Assembly (NCBI GenBank): GCA_965248915.1 | Contig: OZ252216.1 | Location: 2,790,001-2,854,000, forward strand | DNA length: 64,000 bases | Source: CBDFLA01 sp965248915 | Lineage (GTDB): Bacteria; Pseudomonadota; Alphaproteobacteria; M2410 | Direction: 5' to 3' | Shown: positions 41,528 through 50,282 of the stretch, in pieces | Layout of the letters: each line of letters opens with the position of its first letter | Numbering within the stretch: the first letter of the stretch is position 1 | Position numbers and translations under genes: made by a program | Notes under the pieces: generated by a model | Seen by the model: the letters and a program-made list of their open reading frames with translations, nothing else | The model's database searches: none | What the model was told of the DNA's origin: nothing

Positions 41528-41676
41528 TCAACTCGTGAACGCCAACAGGTTGCCATCTGGGTCTTCCACCACAAACCATTTCGGACCCCAGTGGGTTTCT
41601 TGCAAAGGACGACCACCTCCGGCTTGCCATCAAAATCAGCACAGGCAATGAAGAGATGATCGAGTGTGTCCGCCAT
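41528..41676 (-). pseudogene. Relic of a glyoxalase/VOC-family gene
   Basis: An ATG-led start (MADTLDHLFIACADFDGKP) is followed in a shifted frame by GRPLQETHWGPKWFVVEDPDGNLLAFTS, the usual C-terminal strand-turn of small glyoxalase-like proteins. Only about 50 codons remain where 120-150 are expected, with the centre deleted and the frame broken. Confidence 0.65.
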
Positions 41677-41684
41677 GTGATCTC

Positions 41685-43793
41685 TTAGTCTCCAAGTCCC
41701 AACTGTTGTGCCAAGTAAGTGTACTCAAGGGCGATCCGCCTGGCATGTTGGTTCAGGTTTGACCCACCGCCATGCCCACCTTCGATATGTTCGTAATAGA
41801 GCACGTCGTGACCGAGCTCTTCCATCCGCGCCACCATCTTACGAGCATGAGCCGGATGGACCCTGTCATCTCTCGTGGATGTGTAGAAATAGACCTTCGG
41901 GTAATCCACATCCTCTTGCACATTGTGGTAGGGCGAATAGGACTTGAGCACCTCACGATCCTCTGGGATTGACGGATCGCCATATTCTCCCATCCAACTC
42001 GCACCTGCTAAAAGTTGCGAATAGCGGATCATGTCGAGCAACGGCACTTGGCAAACAACGGCATTGTAAAGGTCTGGACGCTGAGTAAACGCAACGCCGA
42101 CCAATAGCCCGCCTTGGGATCCACCCATGATACCGAGCTTCTTCGGCGATGTGATACCGCGTGCAATTGCATCTTCTGCAACAGCCGCAAAGTCATCGAA
42201 AGATCTCTGCCGATTGTGTTTCAATGCCGCTTGGTGCCAACGAGGTCCAAACTCACCGCCCCCACGAATGTTCGCGAGAAGATAGACGCCGCCCTTTTCA
42301 AGCCAGAGATTACCAAGCGTCATGGAGTATCTCGGCGTCTGCGAAACCTGAAAGCCACCATAGCCGTATAGAATTGTCGGCGCGGTTCCATCTAGCTCCA
42401 TGTCTTTCGGGCCCACAAGAAAGTAGGGGATCTTGGTCCCATCTTTGCTGGTCGCTTCGTGTTGTTCGACTTTTAGACCGATGGCTTCAAACTTTGCCGG
42501 CAGTGATTTCAAGGCGGAAATTTTCACGCCGCCATCTTCGACCAGATAGAGCGTGCTCGGTGACAAGAACCCTTCATAAGAAAAAACCACTTCTGTTTCG
42601 GTCTCATCTGCGGCAACCAAGGACACAGCACCGTTCTCAGGCAACGTGAGCCCCATGCTGGACCACGCACCGTCCTCATAATCGAATGCCATTGCCTTTC
42701 CCGTGACGTTTGACAGTAACGCCAAATAGACACGGTCTTTGGCGGTCCCCACAGATTCAATTGAAGTCTTAGCATCCGGCTCAAAGACGACTTGAATATC
42801 TTCAGCCACACCTCGCTCGTAGACGCCGTCAAATGACATTGAAAGAAGCGCGCCTGATTCATATGTAGTGCCGGAAACTTCCCAGTCTTCCTGCAATGTC
42901 ATGAGAAGCCGGTCTTTGAAAACAGACTGAAGTGTCATTTTTGCGGGGCCCGGGACACGCTTCACATCCACTCCATTGAGCAGATAGAATTCACGGGTAA
43001 AGAAGGTTGGAGAGTTGACAAAGCCGCCAACAATTTTGTCGCCAGCCAAAAAGGAAAATGGAAAAGCGCCGACGTCGTCGACCTTGCCCTCAAAAATCGT
43101 CTCGGCTTCCTCTATCGGAGTGCCACGGGCCCAGCGTTTAACGATCCGACCATATCCCGATGTGGTTAGGCTGCCCTCGCCAAAGTCTGTCCTTATCAAC
43201 ATCGTATCCGCGTCAAGCCAGGCCAGACCACTCTTGGCCTCCGGCACAATGAAACCATCCTCAACGAAACGTTTCGTCGTCATATCGAACTCGCGCTCAA
43301 CAGACGCGTCCGATCCACCGCGCGATACCTCAACCATGCAACGATCATAGGTGGGTTGAAGACAGGTCACGCCTTTGTAAACCCAGTTTTCGTCTTCCAC
43401 CTCAGCGAGTGCATCAACATCAAGGACGGTTTCCCAATTCGGATCGTCGTTCTTATAAGAGTCGAGACTTGTTCTGCGCCATAAGCCTCGCACATGGGTC
43501 TTGTCTTGCCAAAAATTGTAAACCGCTCCACCGCGAAAACGCGGGTACGCAATTCGGTCCGTCGAGTTAAGGAGTTCCGTCGCAACGGCTTCGTAGCCCT
43601 CAAAACGTGGGTCTGACGTCAAAGTTCCTAGAGACTTCTCATTGTGCTGGCGAGCCCAGTTCAAGGCGTCTTCGCCCTCCACCTCTTCGAGCCAAAGGTA
43701 GGGGTCAGTTTCGGTCGCTTGAGCGGTCATAAATGGTCCTGAAATCAACGTTGCGGAAAGAAAAAGGCAAGTGAATAGGGGGTATCTAATCAT
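41685..43793 (-). CDS. Secreted prolyl oligopeptidase (S9A)
   Basis: 702-residue serine peptidase. The signal peptide is at 1-26 (MIRYPLFTCLFLSATLISGP, cleavage near AQA-TE), so it is periplasmic or exported. An N-terminal beta-propeller domain (about 70-410) is followed by the alpha/beta-hydrolase domain with nucleophile Ser in GIMGGSQGGLLVGVAF, Asp in YTSTRDDRVHPAHA and His in EGGHGGGSN. Length is typical of bacterial prolyl oligopeptidases, which cleave short proline-containing peptides. Confidence 0.93.
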   Translation of the reverse strand: MIRYPLFTCLFLSATLISGPFMTAQATETDPYLWLEEVEGEDALNWARQHNEKSLGTLTSDPRFEGYEAVATELLNSTDRIAYPRFRGGAVYNFWQDKTHVRGLWRRTSLDSYKNDDPNWETVLDVDALAEVEDENWVYKGVTCLQPTYDRCMVEVSRGGSDASVEREFDMTTKRFVEDGFIVPEAKSGLAWLDADTMLIRTDFGEGSLTTSGYGRIVKRWARGTPIEEAETIFEGKVDDVGAFPFSFLAGDKIVGGFVNSPTFFTREFYLLNGVDVKRVPGPAKMTLQSVFKDRLLMTLQEDWEVSGTTYESGALLSMSFDGVYERGVAEDIQVVFEPDAKTSIESVGTAKDRVYLALLSNVTGKAMAFDYEDGAWSSMGLTLPENGAVSLVAADETETEVVFSYEGFLSPSTLYLVEDGGVKISALKSLPAKFEAIGLKVEQHEATSKDGTKIPYFLVGPKDMELDGTAPTILYGYGGFQVSQTPRYSMTLGNLWLEKGGVYLLANIRGGGEFGPRWHQAALKHNRQRSFDDFAAVAEDAIARGITSPKKLGIMGGSQGGLLVGVAFTQRPDLYNAVVCQVPLLDMIRYSQLLAGASWMGEYGDPSIPEDREVLKSYSPYHNVQEDVDYPKVYFYTSTRDDRVHPAHARKMVARMEELGHDVLYYEHIEGGHGGGSNLNQHARRIALEYTYLAQQLGLGD

Positions 43794-43948
43794 GTCGAAA
43801 TCCTCACATGGGCGAGCAGGCTGAGCTATCCAAAGCCGTCGCTTTCTATACGTGAAACCTCTTCAAAATCCAACCGATCCCTCGCCTCCGGTGCAAATAC
43901 GATCAATTTCTCTAGCCTTGCCGGGGCCCGAGGCTCTATAACCCGCCC

Positions 43949-44806
43949 ATGACAGTTTCCTTTGTAAAAATGCATGGGCTGGGCAACGATTTTGTCATCG
44001 TTGACGGCCGCGAGACGCCGATAGAACCAACGGGCGAACTGGTGCGCACGCTGGCCAACCGCCGGATGGGTGTTGGCTGCGATCAGCTCATCTTGCTTGG
44101 CAAGGCAACATCTGGCGGCGACGGCACAATCCGTATTTGGAACAAGGACGGCGGCGAGGTCGAAGCCTGCGGGAATGCTTCAAGATGTGTTGCGCGGCTT
44201 CTCATGGAAGAAACCGGAAAAACCGAAGTCTTGATCGAAACTGTGGCCGGTCCGCTCAAGTGCACACCCGCACCGGGCAACCAAGTGACCGTTGACATGG
44301 GACAGCCAAGGCTCGATTGGCAAGACATTCCTTTGGCCGAAGAAATGGACACGCGCCGCTTGACCATTGGAACGATTTTTGGTCGGGAGGGCGGCAACCC
44401 ACAGCCCTCCGCAGTCAACACCGGCAATCCCCACTGCGTCTTCTTTGTCGATAATGTGGGCAACGTCGATTTGGAGCGCATTGGGCCCGCGGTTGAAAGA
44501 CATGCCCTCTTCCCAGAACGGACGAATGTTGAGTTCGCCCAAGTCATCGCGCCAAACGAGGTGCGTTTGCGGGTTTGGGAACGCGGCACTGGCATCACCC
44601 AAGCCTGCGGAACCGGCGCGTGTGCCACCGCTGTGGCGGCCGTTCGCAAAGGCCTTACGGGGCGGAAAGTCCAAGTTCACTTAGATGGCGGTCCCCTTAG
44701 CATTGAATGGCGCGAAGAAGATGACCATATCCTGATGACCGGCGATGCCGCCTTGAGTTTCAAAGGCGAGCTCGCCGACGAACTCTTGAAGACCGCGGGA
44801 AAATGA
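43949..44806 (+). CDS. dapF: Diaminopimelate epimerase
   Basis: 285-residue cofactor-independent racemase converting LL- to meso-diaminopimelate for peptidoglycan and lysine. The two catalytic cysteines lie in EVEACGNASRCVARLL and ITQACGTGACATAVAA. MHGLGNDFVIVDGR is the N-terminal signature. First gene of dapF-mtaB-ftsY, each overlapping the next by 4 bp. Confidence 0.97.
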   Translation: MTVSFVKMHGLGNDFVIVDGRETPIEPTGELVRTLANRRMGVGCDQLILLGKATSGGDGTIRIWNKDGGEVEACGNASRCVARLLMEETGKTEVLIETVAGPLKCTPAPGNQVTVDMGQPRLDWQDIPLAEEMDTRRLTIGTIFGREGGNPQPSAVNTGNPHCVFFVDNVGNVDLERIGPAVERHALFPERTNVEFAQVIAPNEVRLRVWERGTGITQACGTGACATAVAAVRKGLTGRKVQVHLDGGPLSIEWREEDDHILMTGDAALSFKGELADELLKTAGK

Positions 44807-46086
44807 CAAAACGCACATCAGGAATAGACCCCGAAGTCGTCACCTTCGGCTGCAGGCTCAATGCTCTTGAGTCTGAGGTCGTGCGCACCAATGCACTTGA
44901 GGCAGGTCTCTCCGATACGGTCATCTTCAACACCTGCGCCGTGACCGGTGAGGCTGTACGCCAAGCCCGCCAAGCAATCCGCCGCACCCGTAGAAAAGAC
45001 CCAGACAAGAAAATCGTCGTGACAGGCTGTGCTGCTCAGATCGACGCAGCTAGTTTTGCCACCATGGACGAAGTCGATGTGGTTATCGGCAATGAGGAAA
45101 AGCTTTCACCCCAAACTTACAGCCCAGACTTTGGCATCTCGGAAGATGAGAAGATCAGGGTGAACGATATTATGTCGATAACCGAGACCGCCAACCACAT
45201 GGTCGAAGGCATGGAAGGACGCGCCCGCGCCTTTGTTCAAATTCAAAATGGCTGCGATCACCGCTGCACCTTTTGCATCATTCCTTTTGGCCGCGGCAAC
45301 TCAAGGGGCGTGCCCGCCGGGGAAGTGATCAAACAGATCGAGCGCCTGGTCAGGAATGGATACCGCGAAGTGGTGCTGACCGGCGTTGACTTAACGTCAT
45401 ATGGTCCCGACTTGCCCGGCGACCCGACCCTTGGCAATTTGACCAAACAGATCCTAGATCAAGTGCCAGGTCTGGATCGGCTTCGCCTCTCTTCGATTGA
45501 TTCCATCGAAGTCGACCCGCTTTTGATGGATCTGATTACCAATGAACAACGGTTGATGCCGCATCTTCATCTCTCACTACAGTCGGGCGATGACATGATC
45601 CTAAAGCGCATGAAGCGGCGCCACACTCGCGACGACGCAATCCGGTTCTGTGACGCCGTACGCAAAGCCCGGCCTGATGTGGCTTTCGGCGCCGATTTTA
45701 TTGCCGGGTTTCCGACCGAAACGGAGGAAATGTTTGAAAACACGATGCGTCTCGTTGATGAATGTGGCCTCACATTCTTGCATGTCTTTCCGTACTCGGT
45801 GCGCGATGGCACACCCGCCGCCCTCATGCCACAAATAAACGGCACCTCAATCAAAGAGCGCGCGGCCCGGTTAAGAGCAAAGGGAGAAGAAGCTCTCGTC
45901 CAACACCTCAATGAGCGGGTCGGCACAAGACAACGCATCCTGGTGGAAAAGGAACATCAAGGACACACCGAAGACTTCACGCTCGTTGCTTTTGAGAGCT
46001 CACAACACCCCGGCCAAATGGTTGCTGCGGAAATTACCACCCACAACGGGCAAGCCCTCGTAGCTAAACAAGCGGAGGCCATGTGA
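44803..46086 (+). CDS. mtaB: tRNA threonylcarbamoyladenosine methylthiotransferase MtaB
   Basis: 427-residue radical-SAM methylthiotransferase that turns t6A37 into ms2t6A37. The N-terminal UPF0004 domain has cluster cysteines (TFGCRLNALES, FNTCAVTGEAVRQ, VTGCAAQ). The radical-SAM motif CxxxCxxC is in NGCDHRCTFCIIPFGRG, and a C-terminal TRAM-like domain follows (about 365-425). ATG 44803 overlaps the dapF stop by 4 bp. Confidence 0.96.
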   Translation: MTKRTSGIDPEVVTFGCRLNALESEVVRTNALEAGLSDTVIFNTCAVTGEAVRQARQAIRRTRRKDPDKKIVVTGCAAQIDAASFATMDEVDVVIGNEEKLSPQTYSPDFGISEDEKIRVNDIMSITETANHMVEGMEGRARAFVQIQNGCDHRCTFCIIPFGRGNSRGVPAGEVIKQIERLVRNGYREVVLTGVDLTSYGPDLPGDPTLGNLTKQILDQVPGLDRLRLSSIDSIEVDPLLMDLITNEQRLMPHLHLSLQSGDDMILKRMKRRHTRDDAIRFCDAVRKARPDVAFGADFIAGFPTETEEMFENTMRLVDECGLTFLHVFPYSVRDGTPAALMPQINGTSIKERAARLRAKGEEALVQHLNERVGTRQRILVEKEHQGHTEDFTLVAFESSQHPGQMVAAEITTHNGQALVAKQAEAM

Positions 46087-47237
46087 GCGACACCGAAAAG
46101 AAAAGTGGGTTTTCGTTTTTTGGACGTCGAAAGAAGTCCGAAGAGATCGAACCAACGCCAATCGTTGAGGAAACTTCAACCAGCGAAACGGTGGAATCGA
46201 GCCCACTTGCGATCGAACCGGAACAGGAAGCGCCGCAACCTAGCGTCGAGGTTGTCGATCCCCCGGCGATAGAAACCGAGGTAAAGATAGAGGCAGACCC
46301 AGAAACCGCACCGAAGAAGGTATCGTTCTTCCGACGCATGCGCACAGGTCTCTCTCGCTCGTCATCCAGTATTTCCGACGGTGTCACCGGCATTTTCACC
46401 AAGGCCAAACTCGACGATGAAGCCCTTGAGAACCTCGAAGACCTCCTCATCACCGCAGACCTTGGCCTCGAAACAGTAACCGACATCACCACCAAACTCG
46501 CCAAAGAGCGTTTCGACAAGAACATTGAGGCCGATGAGGTAAAGCGCTTCGTCGCCGAAGAAATCGCAACGATCCTTGACCCTCTCACCGAACCCATAGA
46601 ATTCGAGAACGCCAACAAGCCACATGTCATTCTGGTTGTCGGCGTCAATGGATCAGGTAAGACAACGACCATTGGCAAGATGGCAAACCAAGCCAAACTA
46701 TCTGGCAAGTCTGTCATGCTTGCAGCCGGCGACACATTTCGGGCTGCGGCCATCGAACAATTGAAAATCTGGGGGGACCGCATTGGAGCACCTGTGGTTG
46801 CGCGTGAAGTGGGCTCCGATGCGGCAGGTCTTGCATTTGATGCATTGACGCAAGCAAAAGAAGAAGGAACGGATGTCCTCTTCATCGACACAGCAGGACG
46901 TTTGCAAAACAAAGCCAACTTGATGGCTGAGCTTGAAAAAGTGGAACGGGTTATCAAGAAGGTCGAGCCCAGCGCGCCGCACGCCGTCCTTTTGGTTCTC
47001 GACGCAACCACCGGCCAGAATGCCCTCACCCAAGTCGCAGCTTTCAAAGACACTTCCAATGTAAGCGGGCTTGTCATGACAAAACTGGACGGCACCGCAA
47101 GAGGCGGCATACTTGTTGCGGTTGGTGCGAAATTTGGATTGCCCATTCACGCCATCGGGGTTGGGGAGTCCATTGATGATTTTCAGCCCTTCCAAGCACA
47201 AGAATTTGCCAACGCCCTTGTCGGACTTGACGATTGA
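46083..47237 (+). CDS. ftsY: Signal recognition particle receptor FtsY
   Basis: 384-residue SRP receptor GTPase. An acidic N-terminal region (about 1-85, rich in Glu/Pro/Thr) precedes the NG domain: VGVNGSGKTTTIGKMANQ (P-loop), AAGDTFRAAAIEQL, FIDTAGRLQNKANLM, TKLDGTARGG and the closing IHAIGVGESIDDFQPF. The start is GTG 46083, overlapping the mtaB stop as GTGA. Partner of ffh encoded 10 kb away. Confidence 0.97.
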   Translation: MSDTEKKSGFSFFGRRKKSEEIEPTPIVEETSTSETVESSPLAIEPEQEAPQPSVEVVDPPAIETEVKIEADPETAPKKVSFFRRMRTGLSRSSSSISDGVTGIFTKAKLDDEALENLEDLLITADLGLETVTDITTKLAKERFDKNIEADEVKRFVAEEIATILDPLTEPIEFENANKPHVILVVGVNGSGKTTTIGKMANQAKLSGKSVMLAAGDTFRAAAIEQLKIWGDRIGAPVVAREVGSDAAGLAFDALTQAKEEGTDVLFIDTAGRLQNKANLMAELEKVERVIKKVEPSAPHAVLLVLDATTGQNALTQVAAFKDTSNVSGLVMTKLDGTARGGILVAVGAKFGLPIHAIGVGESIDDFQPFQAQEFANALVGLDD

Positions 47238-47313
47238 GCAATAATTCTAAGGCAGTCTCACGCCATATTGGGGTATAGAAGAGCCTCATGACCAAACGGA
47301 TCGGAATTCTTAG

Positions 47314-47952
47314 ATGACACAACGCATGCGTACCGCGCTTGATTTCGGTCCTCTTCTCGTTTTTCTGCTCGCCTTCTACTTCTCGGGCAAAGACGTTTAC
47401 ATGGCAACAGCGGCCGTGATGGTCGCGTCCGTCGTCTCCCTCGCCATATTCTATGTCATGGAAAAGAAGGTTGCCCCGATACCGGCGTTTACGTGCGTGG
47501 TTGTCGTAATCTTCGGCGGATTGACCCTCTACTTCGCCAACGAAGCCTTCATCATGATGAAGCCCACAATCGTTTATGTGGCTATGGGATGCGGTTTGTT
47601 CGCAAGCGCCATTACCGGCAAGAACATTTTGGGCAGCGCCATGTCGCCTTACCTGAAGATGTCACCAGAAGGATGGAAAGTATTTCTGACGCGCTTTGCC
47701 ATGTTCTGTCTTTTTGCAGCCATGCTGAATGAAGTCTTGCGCCGTGTATTGACCTTCGATCTCTGGCTCAATTTCAAAGTCTTTGGATTTACGGCCCTCT
47801 TCTTCATCTTCTCAATGACGCAAACACCGTTCCTCATGAAACACATTGAGATTGATGAGGAAGAAGACACAGATCCCGCAGAGACATCTACGCTTCAGGG
47901 TTCCCAAACGGAACAAAGCTCTCCTGCCCCCTCACCTGATCGAAATGATTAA
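47314..47952 (+). CDS. ispZ: Inner membrane septation protein A family (IspZ/YciB)
   Basis: 212-residue membrane protein with five to six helices. FGPLLVFLLAFYFSGKDVYMATAAVMVASV and the FALAM-like core GKNILGSAMSPYLKMSPEGWKVFLTRFAMFCLFAAMLNEVLRR region are YciB hallmarks. The last 40 residues are an acidic soluble tail. It lies 76 bp after ftsY; its 3' end overlaps the convergent Nudix gene by 65 bp. Confidence 0.9.
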   Translation: MTQRMRTALDFGPLLVFLLAFYFSGKDVYMATAAVMVASVVSLAIFYVMEKKVAPIPAFTCVVVVIFGGLTLYFANEAFIMMKPTIVYVAMGCGLFASAITGKNILGSAMSPYLKMSPEGWKVFLTRFAMFCLFAAMLNEVLRRVLTFDLWLNFKVFGFTALFFIFSMTQTPFLMKHIEIDEEEDTDPAETSTLQGSQTEQSSPAPSPDRND

Positions 47953-48430
47953 GCGCCCATACGACGCTGGGAAACGCTAGGTTCTCCCATGGGATTTCGG
48001 ACCATTTCAACAAAGCCACTTCCTGACTTTCAATCCCAGGTCCAATGTCCGGGGAGTTGAGCTTGGCCAAATACATAAGCTGAACCTGAGAAATCCGCGG
48101 GATATTGTAAACCGCCAGGAGCTGGTAGATGGTGATATCGGCTTCAGCCTCTTCTCGCGCCTCCCGCATGGCTCCTTCAACCATCGTCTCATGTTCTTCT
48201 AAATAGCCGGCTGGCAGCGTCCAAAATCCAGACCGCGGCTCTATGTCGCGCTTGCACATCAAAATGCGATCTTCCCACTGAACAATCGAGCCAACCACAA
48301 TTTTGGGGTTTGCGTAGTGAACGAAACCGCAAGCGTTGCAAACCTGCCTTACATGCGTATCACCCGCAGGAACTCTCTCGGAAAAGTCGAATTGCCCCGT
48401 AATCGGATCAATTTCCTTTTTGTCGGACAT
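47888..48430 (-). CDS. Nudix hydrolase with N-terminal zinc-ribbon-like segment
   Basis: 180-residue Nudix protein. A CxxC segment RQVCNACGFVHYANPKIVVG (Nudix_N_2 type) precedes the Nudix box GYLEEHETMVEGAMREAREEAEADI, in which the usual Gly near the end is Glu. Relatives hydrolyse ADP-ribose or NADH-like substrates; which one is not clear. MSDKKEIDPITGQF at 48430 is chosen; the upstream open frame runs antisense to the MarR gene. Confidence 0.88.
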   Translation of the reverse strand: MSDKKEIDPITGQFDFSERVPAGDTHVRQVCNACGFVHYANPKIVVGSIVQWEDRILMCKRDIEPRSGFWTLPAGYLEEHETMVEGAMREAREEAEADITIYQLLAVYNIPRISQVQLMYLAKLNSPDIGPGIESQEVALLKWSEIPWENLAFPSVVWALNHFDQVRGQESFVPFGNPEA

Positions 48431-48629
48431 GAAGCACTCCCTTAGACGAACGAACGCATTTGTGACACGACAAGCTAGATGTCTTTCTGCAAGAGATTCG
48501 CATACGAACCGTTTGTAACAGATAAATTTTTTGTCATTCTTGACCGAATCCATTGCATACGGACAATTAGTAAGTATGTTTAGCCTCCTCGACTCATATA
48601 TGTAACCAAGAAGACCAAGGATTAAGGAA

Positions 48630-49253
48630 ATGGCTGGAGCTAAATTCAATCTCTCAGACTCACCTGGACACCTCTTACGCCGGGCCCAACAATACTCTTT
48701 CGACTTATTCTCAAAAGAAATTGGCGACAGTCGGCTCACGCCGCGCCAGTTTGCAGTGCTTTTGACCGTCCAACAAAACGAAGGCTTGAGCCAAACCGAC
48801 TTGGTTCGCCTGACCGGCATTGACCGCTCAACCCTCGCCGACATGATTTCGCGCCTCATCAAGCGCGGTCTTTTGACCCGCACGCGCACCAAAGAAGACG
48901 CTCGTGCCAATTCAGTGAAGATTTCCGCTGCAGGCAAGCGCGAATTGAGCACTCACCTGGCAAAAGTCCGCAAAGCTGAAAAAGCAATCCTCGGCCCAGT
49001 TGCAGCAAGCCAACGGGCTGGGTTCTTAAAATCGCTAAAAGCAATTGCCGCCGCTGCCGACGCTCTTGAAGCGGCCCAAGCCGCCCCACCTGCGCGCAAA
49101 AAGGTCGCTAAAAAGAAGGTCGCGAAGAAAAAAGTGGCGAGGAAGGCCGTAAAGCGCAAAGCAGCCAAGAAAAAGGTCGCCAAAAAGAAAGTCGCTAAGA
49201 AGAAAGCTCCTGCCAAAAAGGCCAAGCGCAAAGGCGCCCGCAAGAAGAGATAG
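48630..49253 (+). CDS. MarR-family regulator with a histone H1-like lysine-rich tail
   Basis: 207-residue protein. Residues 1-150 form a MarR winged helix (LTPRQFAVLLTVQQNEGLSQTDLVRLTGIDRSTLADMISRLIKRGLLTRTRTKEDARAN). From about residue 157 follows a tail of repeated (K/A)KKVAKK units with Arg and Ala, like eukaryotic histone H1 or bacterial HC1/HctB proteins. The tail should bind DNA non-specifically. The GGAAATGG context gives a reasonable start. A terminator lies 36 bp downstream. Target genes are not evident; the Nudix gene is divergent. Confidence 0.88.
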   Translation: MAGAKFNLSDSPGHLLRRAQQYSFDLFSKEIGDSRLTPRQFAVLLTVQQNEGLSQTDLVRLTGIDRSTLADMISRLIKRGLLTRTRTKEDARANSVKISAAGKRELSTHLAKVRKAEKAILGPVAASQRAGFLKSLKAIAAAADALEAAQAAPPARKKVAKKKVAKKKVARKAVKRKAAKKKVAKKKVAKKKAPAKKAKRKGARKKR

Positions 49254-49289
49254 CGAGGAGGCGTCAGCGGCGCTGATAGAATTTTGAGA

Positions 49290-49323
49290 AGAGCCGGTGG
49301 TTATGCCCCGGCTCTTTTCTTTT
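49290..49323 (+). terminator. Rho-independent terminator after the MarR gene
   Basis: Perfect 8-bp stem AGAGCCGG/CCGGCTCT (49290-49297 and 49308-49315) with a 10-base loop, followed by a T-rich run TTTCTTTT. Confidence 0.85.
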
Positions 49324-49373
49324 GGGCCGTCTGAATCAGCATGGGGCTTTGCGCGATCGCCACAAATCATTTC

Positions 49374-49449
49374 GTCATACCCGAACTTGTTCCGGGTATC
49401 TAGTTTGGAGTTTGTTGTCCTGGATTGCCGGAATAAATCCGGCAATGAC
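49374..49449. repeat. Palindromic intergenic repeat, copy 2
   Basis: Starts GTCAT, ends ATGAC, with hairpins TACCCGAA/TTCCGGGTA and TTGCCGGA/TCCGGCAA. It aligns along its length with the reverse complement of 37789-37869. It lies between the MarR terminator and the ccmG end. Confidence 0.8.
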
Positions 49450-49485
49450 AGATGTTAGGGACTAAGGACGCGACGAGCCGATGAC

Positions 49486-50043
49486 CTACGACGCGGGTTG
49501 AACCGCCTCGCGCGCTTTCTCCAACGCCGGGAAAATCTTCTCTCGCACCACTGTTGGGTCGAGCGGTCCCACATGCTTCAAGATGATGCGGCCATTGCCA
49601 TCGATGACAAAGGTTTCCGGCACACCGTAAACCCCCCAATCGATCCCAGCACGCCCGCTCTCATCAGCACCGATCCGGTCATAAGGATCGCCAAGCCCTT
49701 CCAAGAAGGCCCGCGCATCTTCAGGCTGATCCTTGTAGTTGAGCCCAAAGATCGGCACATCACCTTTCGCCAATTCCATGAGAATGGGATGCTCGATCCG
49801 ACACGGGGCGCACCAAGAGGCCCATACATTGACAATGGTCGGCACCCCTTGGCGAAAAAGCTCATTCGACAACCCGCCTGCTTCTTCACGGTAACCCGTG
49901 ATGGGGGGCAATGAGACCTCCGGCGCCGGCTCATCGATAAAGACAGAAGGAATTTCCTTCGGATCACCCAAAAAGAGTCCAACACCGAGGAGAACAGCGA
50001 GCGCTATGAAGATCGCGACCGGGGCAAAATAGGCAAAACGCAT
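49486..50043 (-). CDS. ccmG: Cytochrome c biogenesis thiol:disulfide interchange protein CcmG (DsbE)
   Basis: 185-residue periplasmic thioredoxin-like protein, anchored by an N-terminal helix (YFAPVAIFIALAVLLGVGLFL), that reduces apocytochrome c haem-binding cysteines. The active site is WASWCAPCRIEHP and the cis-Pro segment is YGVPETFVIDGNG. MRFAYFAP at 50043 is chosen; the open upstream frame lies over ccmD. It is last in the ccm run, 7 bp after ccmD. Confidence 0.95.
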   Translation of the reverse strand: MRFAYFAPVAIFIALAVLLGVGLFLGDPKEIPSVFIDEPAPEVSLPPITGYREEAGGLSNELFRQGVPTIVNVWASWCAPCRIEHPILMELAKGDVPIFGLNYKDQPEDARAFLEGLGDPYDRIGADESGRAGIDWGVYGVPETFVIDGNGRIILKHVGPLDPTVVREKIFPALEKAREAVQPAS

Positions 50044-50050
50044 AAACTCT

Positions 50051-50278
50051 CTACTCGCTTCTGCCTTGGGACTCTTCCTTGAACGCGCCGACAGGTTCGG
50101 ATTTGACCCCGGTCTTCCGGTGCGAAGGACGCTGGGCTTCCAGCTGATCTGCCAACTGCCGGGAGCGGCGATACCCACGCAGGCTCACGACCGTCAAGCC
50201 AATAAGAACAAGCGCTGAAAGGCCGTAGGCCGGCCAGACGAAGCTCGCATATCCACCCATGGCAAAGAATTCACTCAT
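50051..50278 (-). CDS. ccmD: Haem exporter protein CcmD
   Basis: 75-residue single-helix protein of the CcmABCD haem-handling complex. The N-terminus FFAMGGYASFVWPAYGLSALVLIGLTVVSLRGYRRSRQ is the CcmD signature: a periplasmic aromatic start, one membrane helix, then a basic cytosolic tail. It is 4 bp downstream of ccmC. Its first 25 codons are also found at the front of the 54.6-kb chimera. Confidence 0.93.
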   Translation of the reverse strand: MSEFFAMGGYASFVWPAYGLSALVLIGLTVVSLRGYRRSRQLADQLEAQRPSHRKTGVKSEPVGAFKEESQGRSE

Positions 50279-50282
50279 TGCT

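Noticed and set aside
46064..47146. 360-codon minus-strand open frame
   Set aside because: Antisense to ftsY; Ser/Thr/Ala-rich translation without features.
49099..49250. Lysine-rich repeats possibly due to a frameshift
   Set aside because: The frame is continuous with the MarR domain, ends at a normal stop and is followed by a terminator; the alternative frames are not more protein-like.
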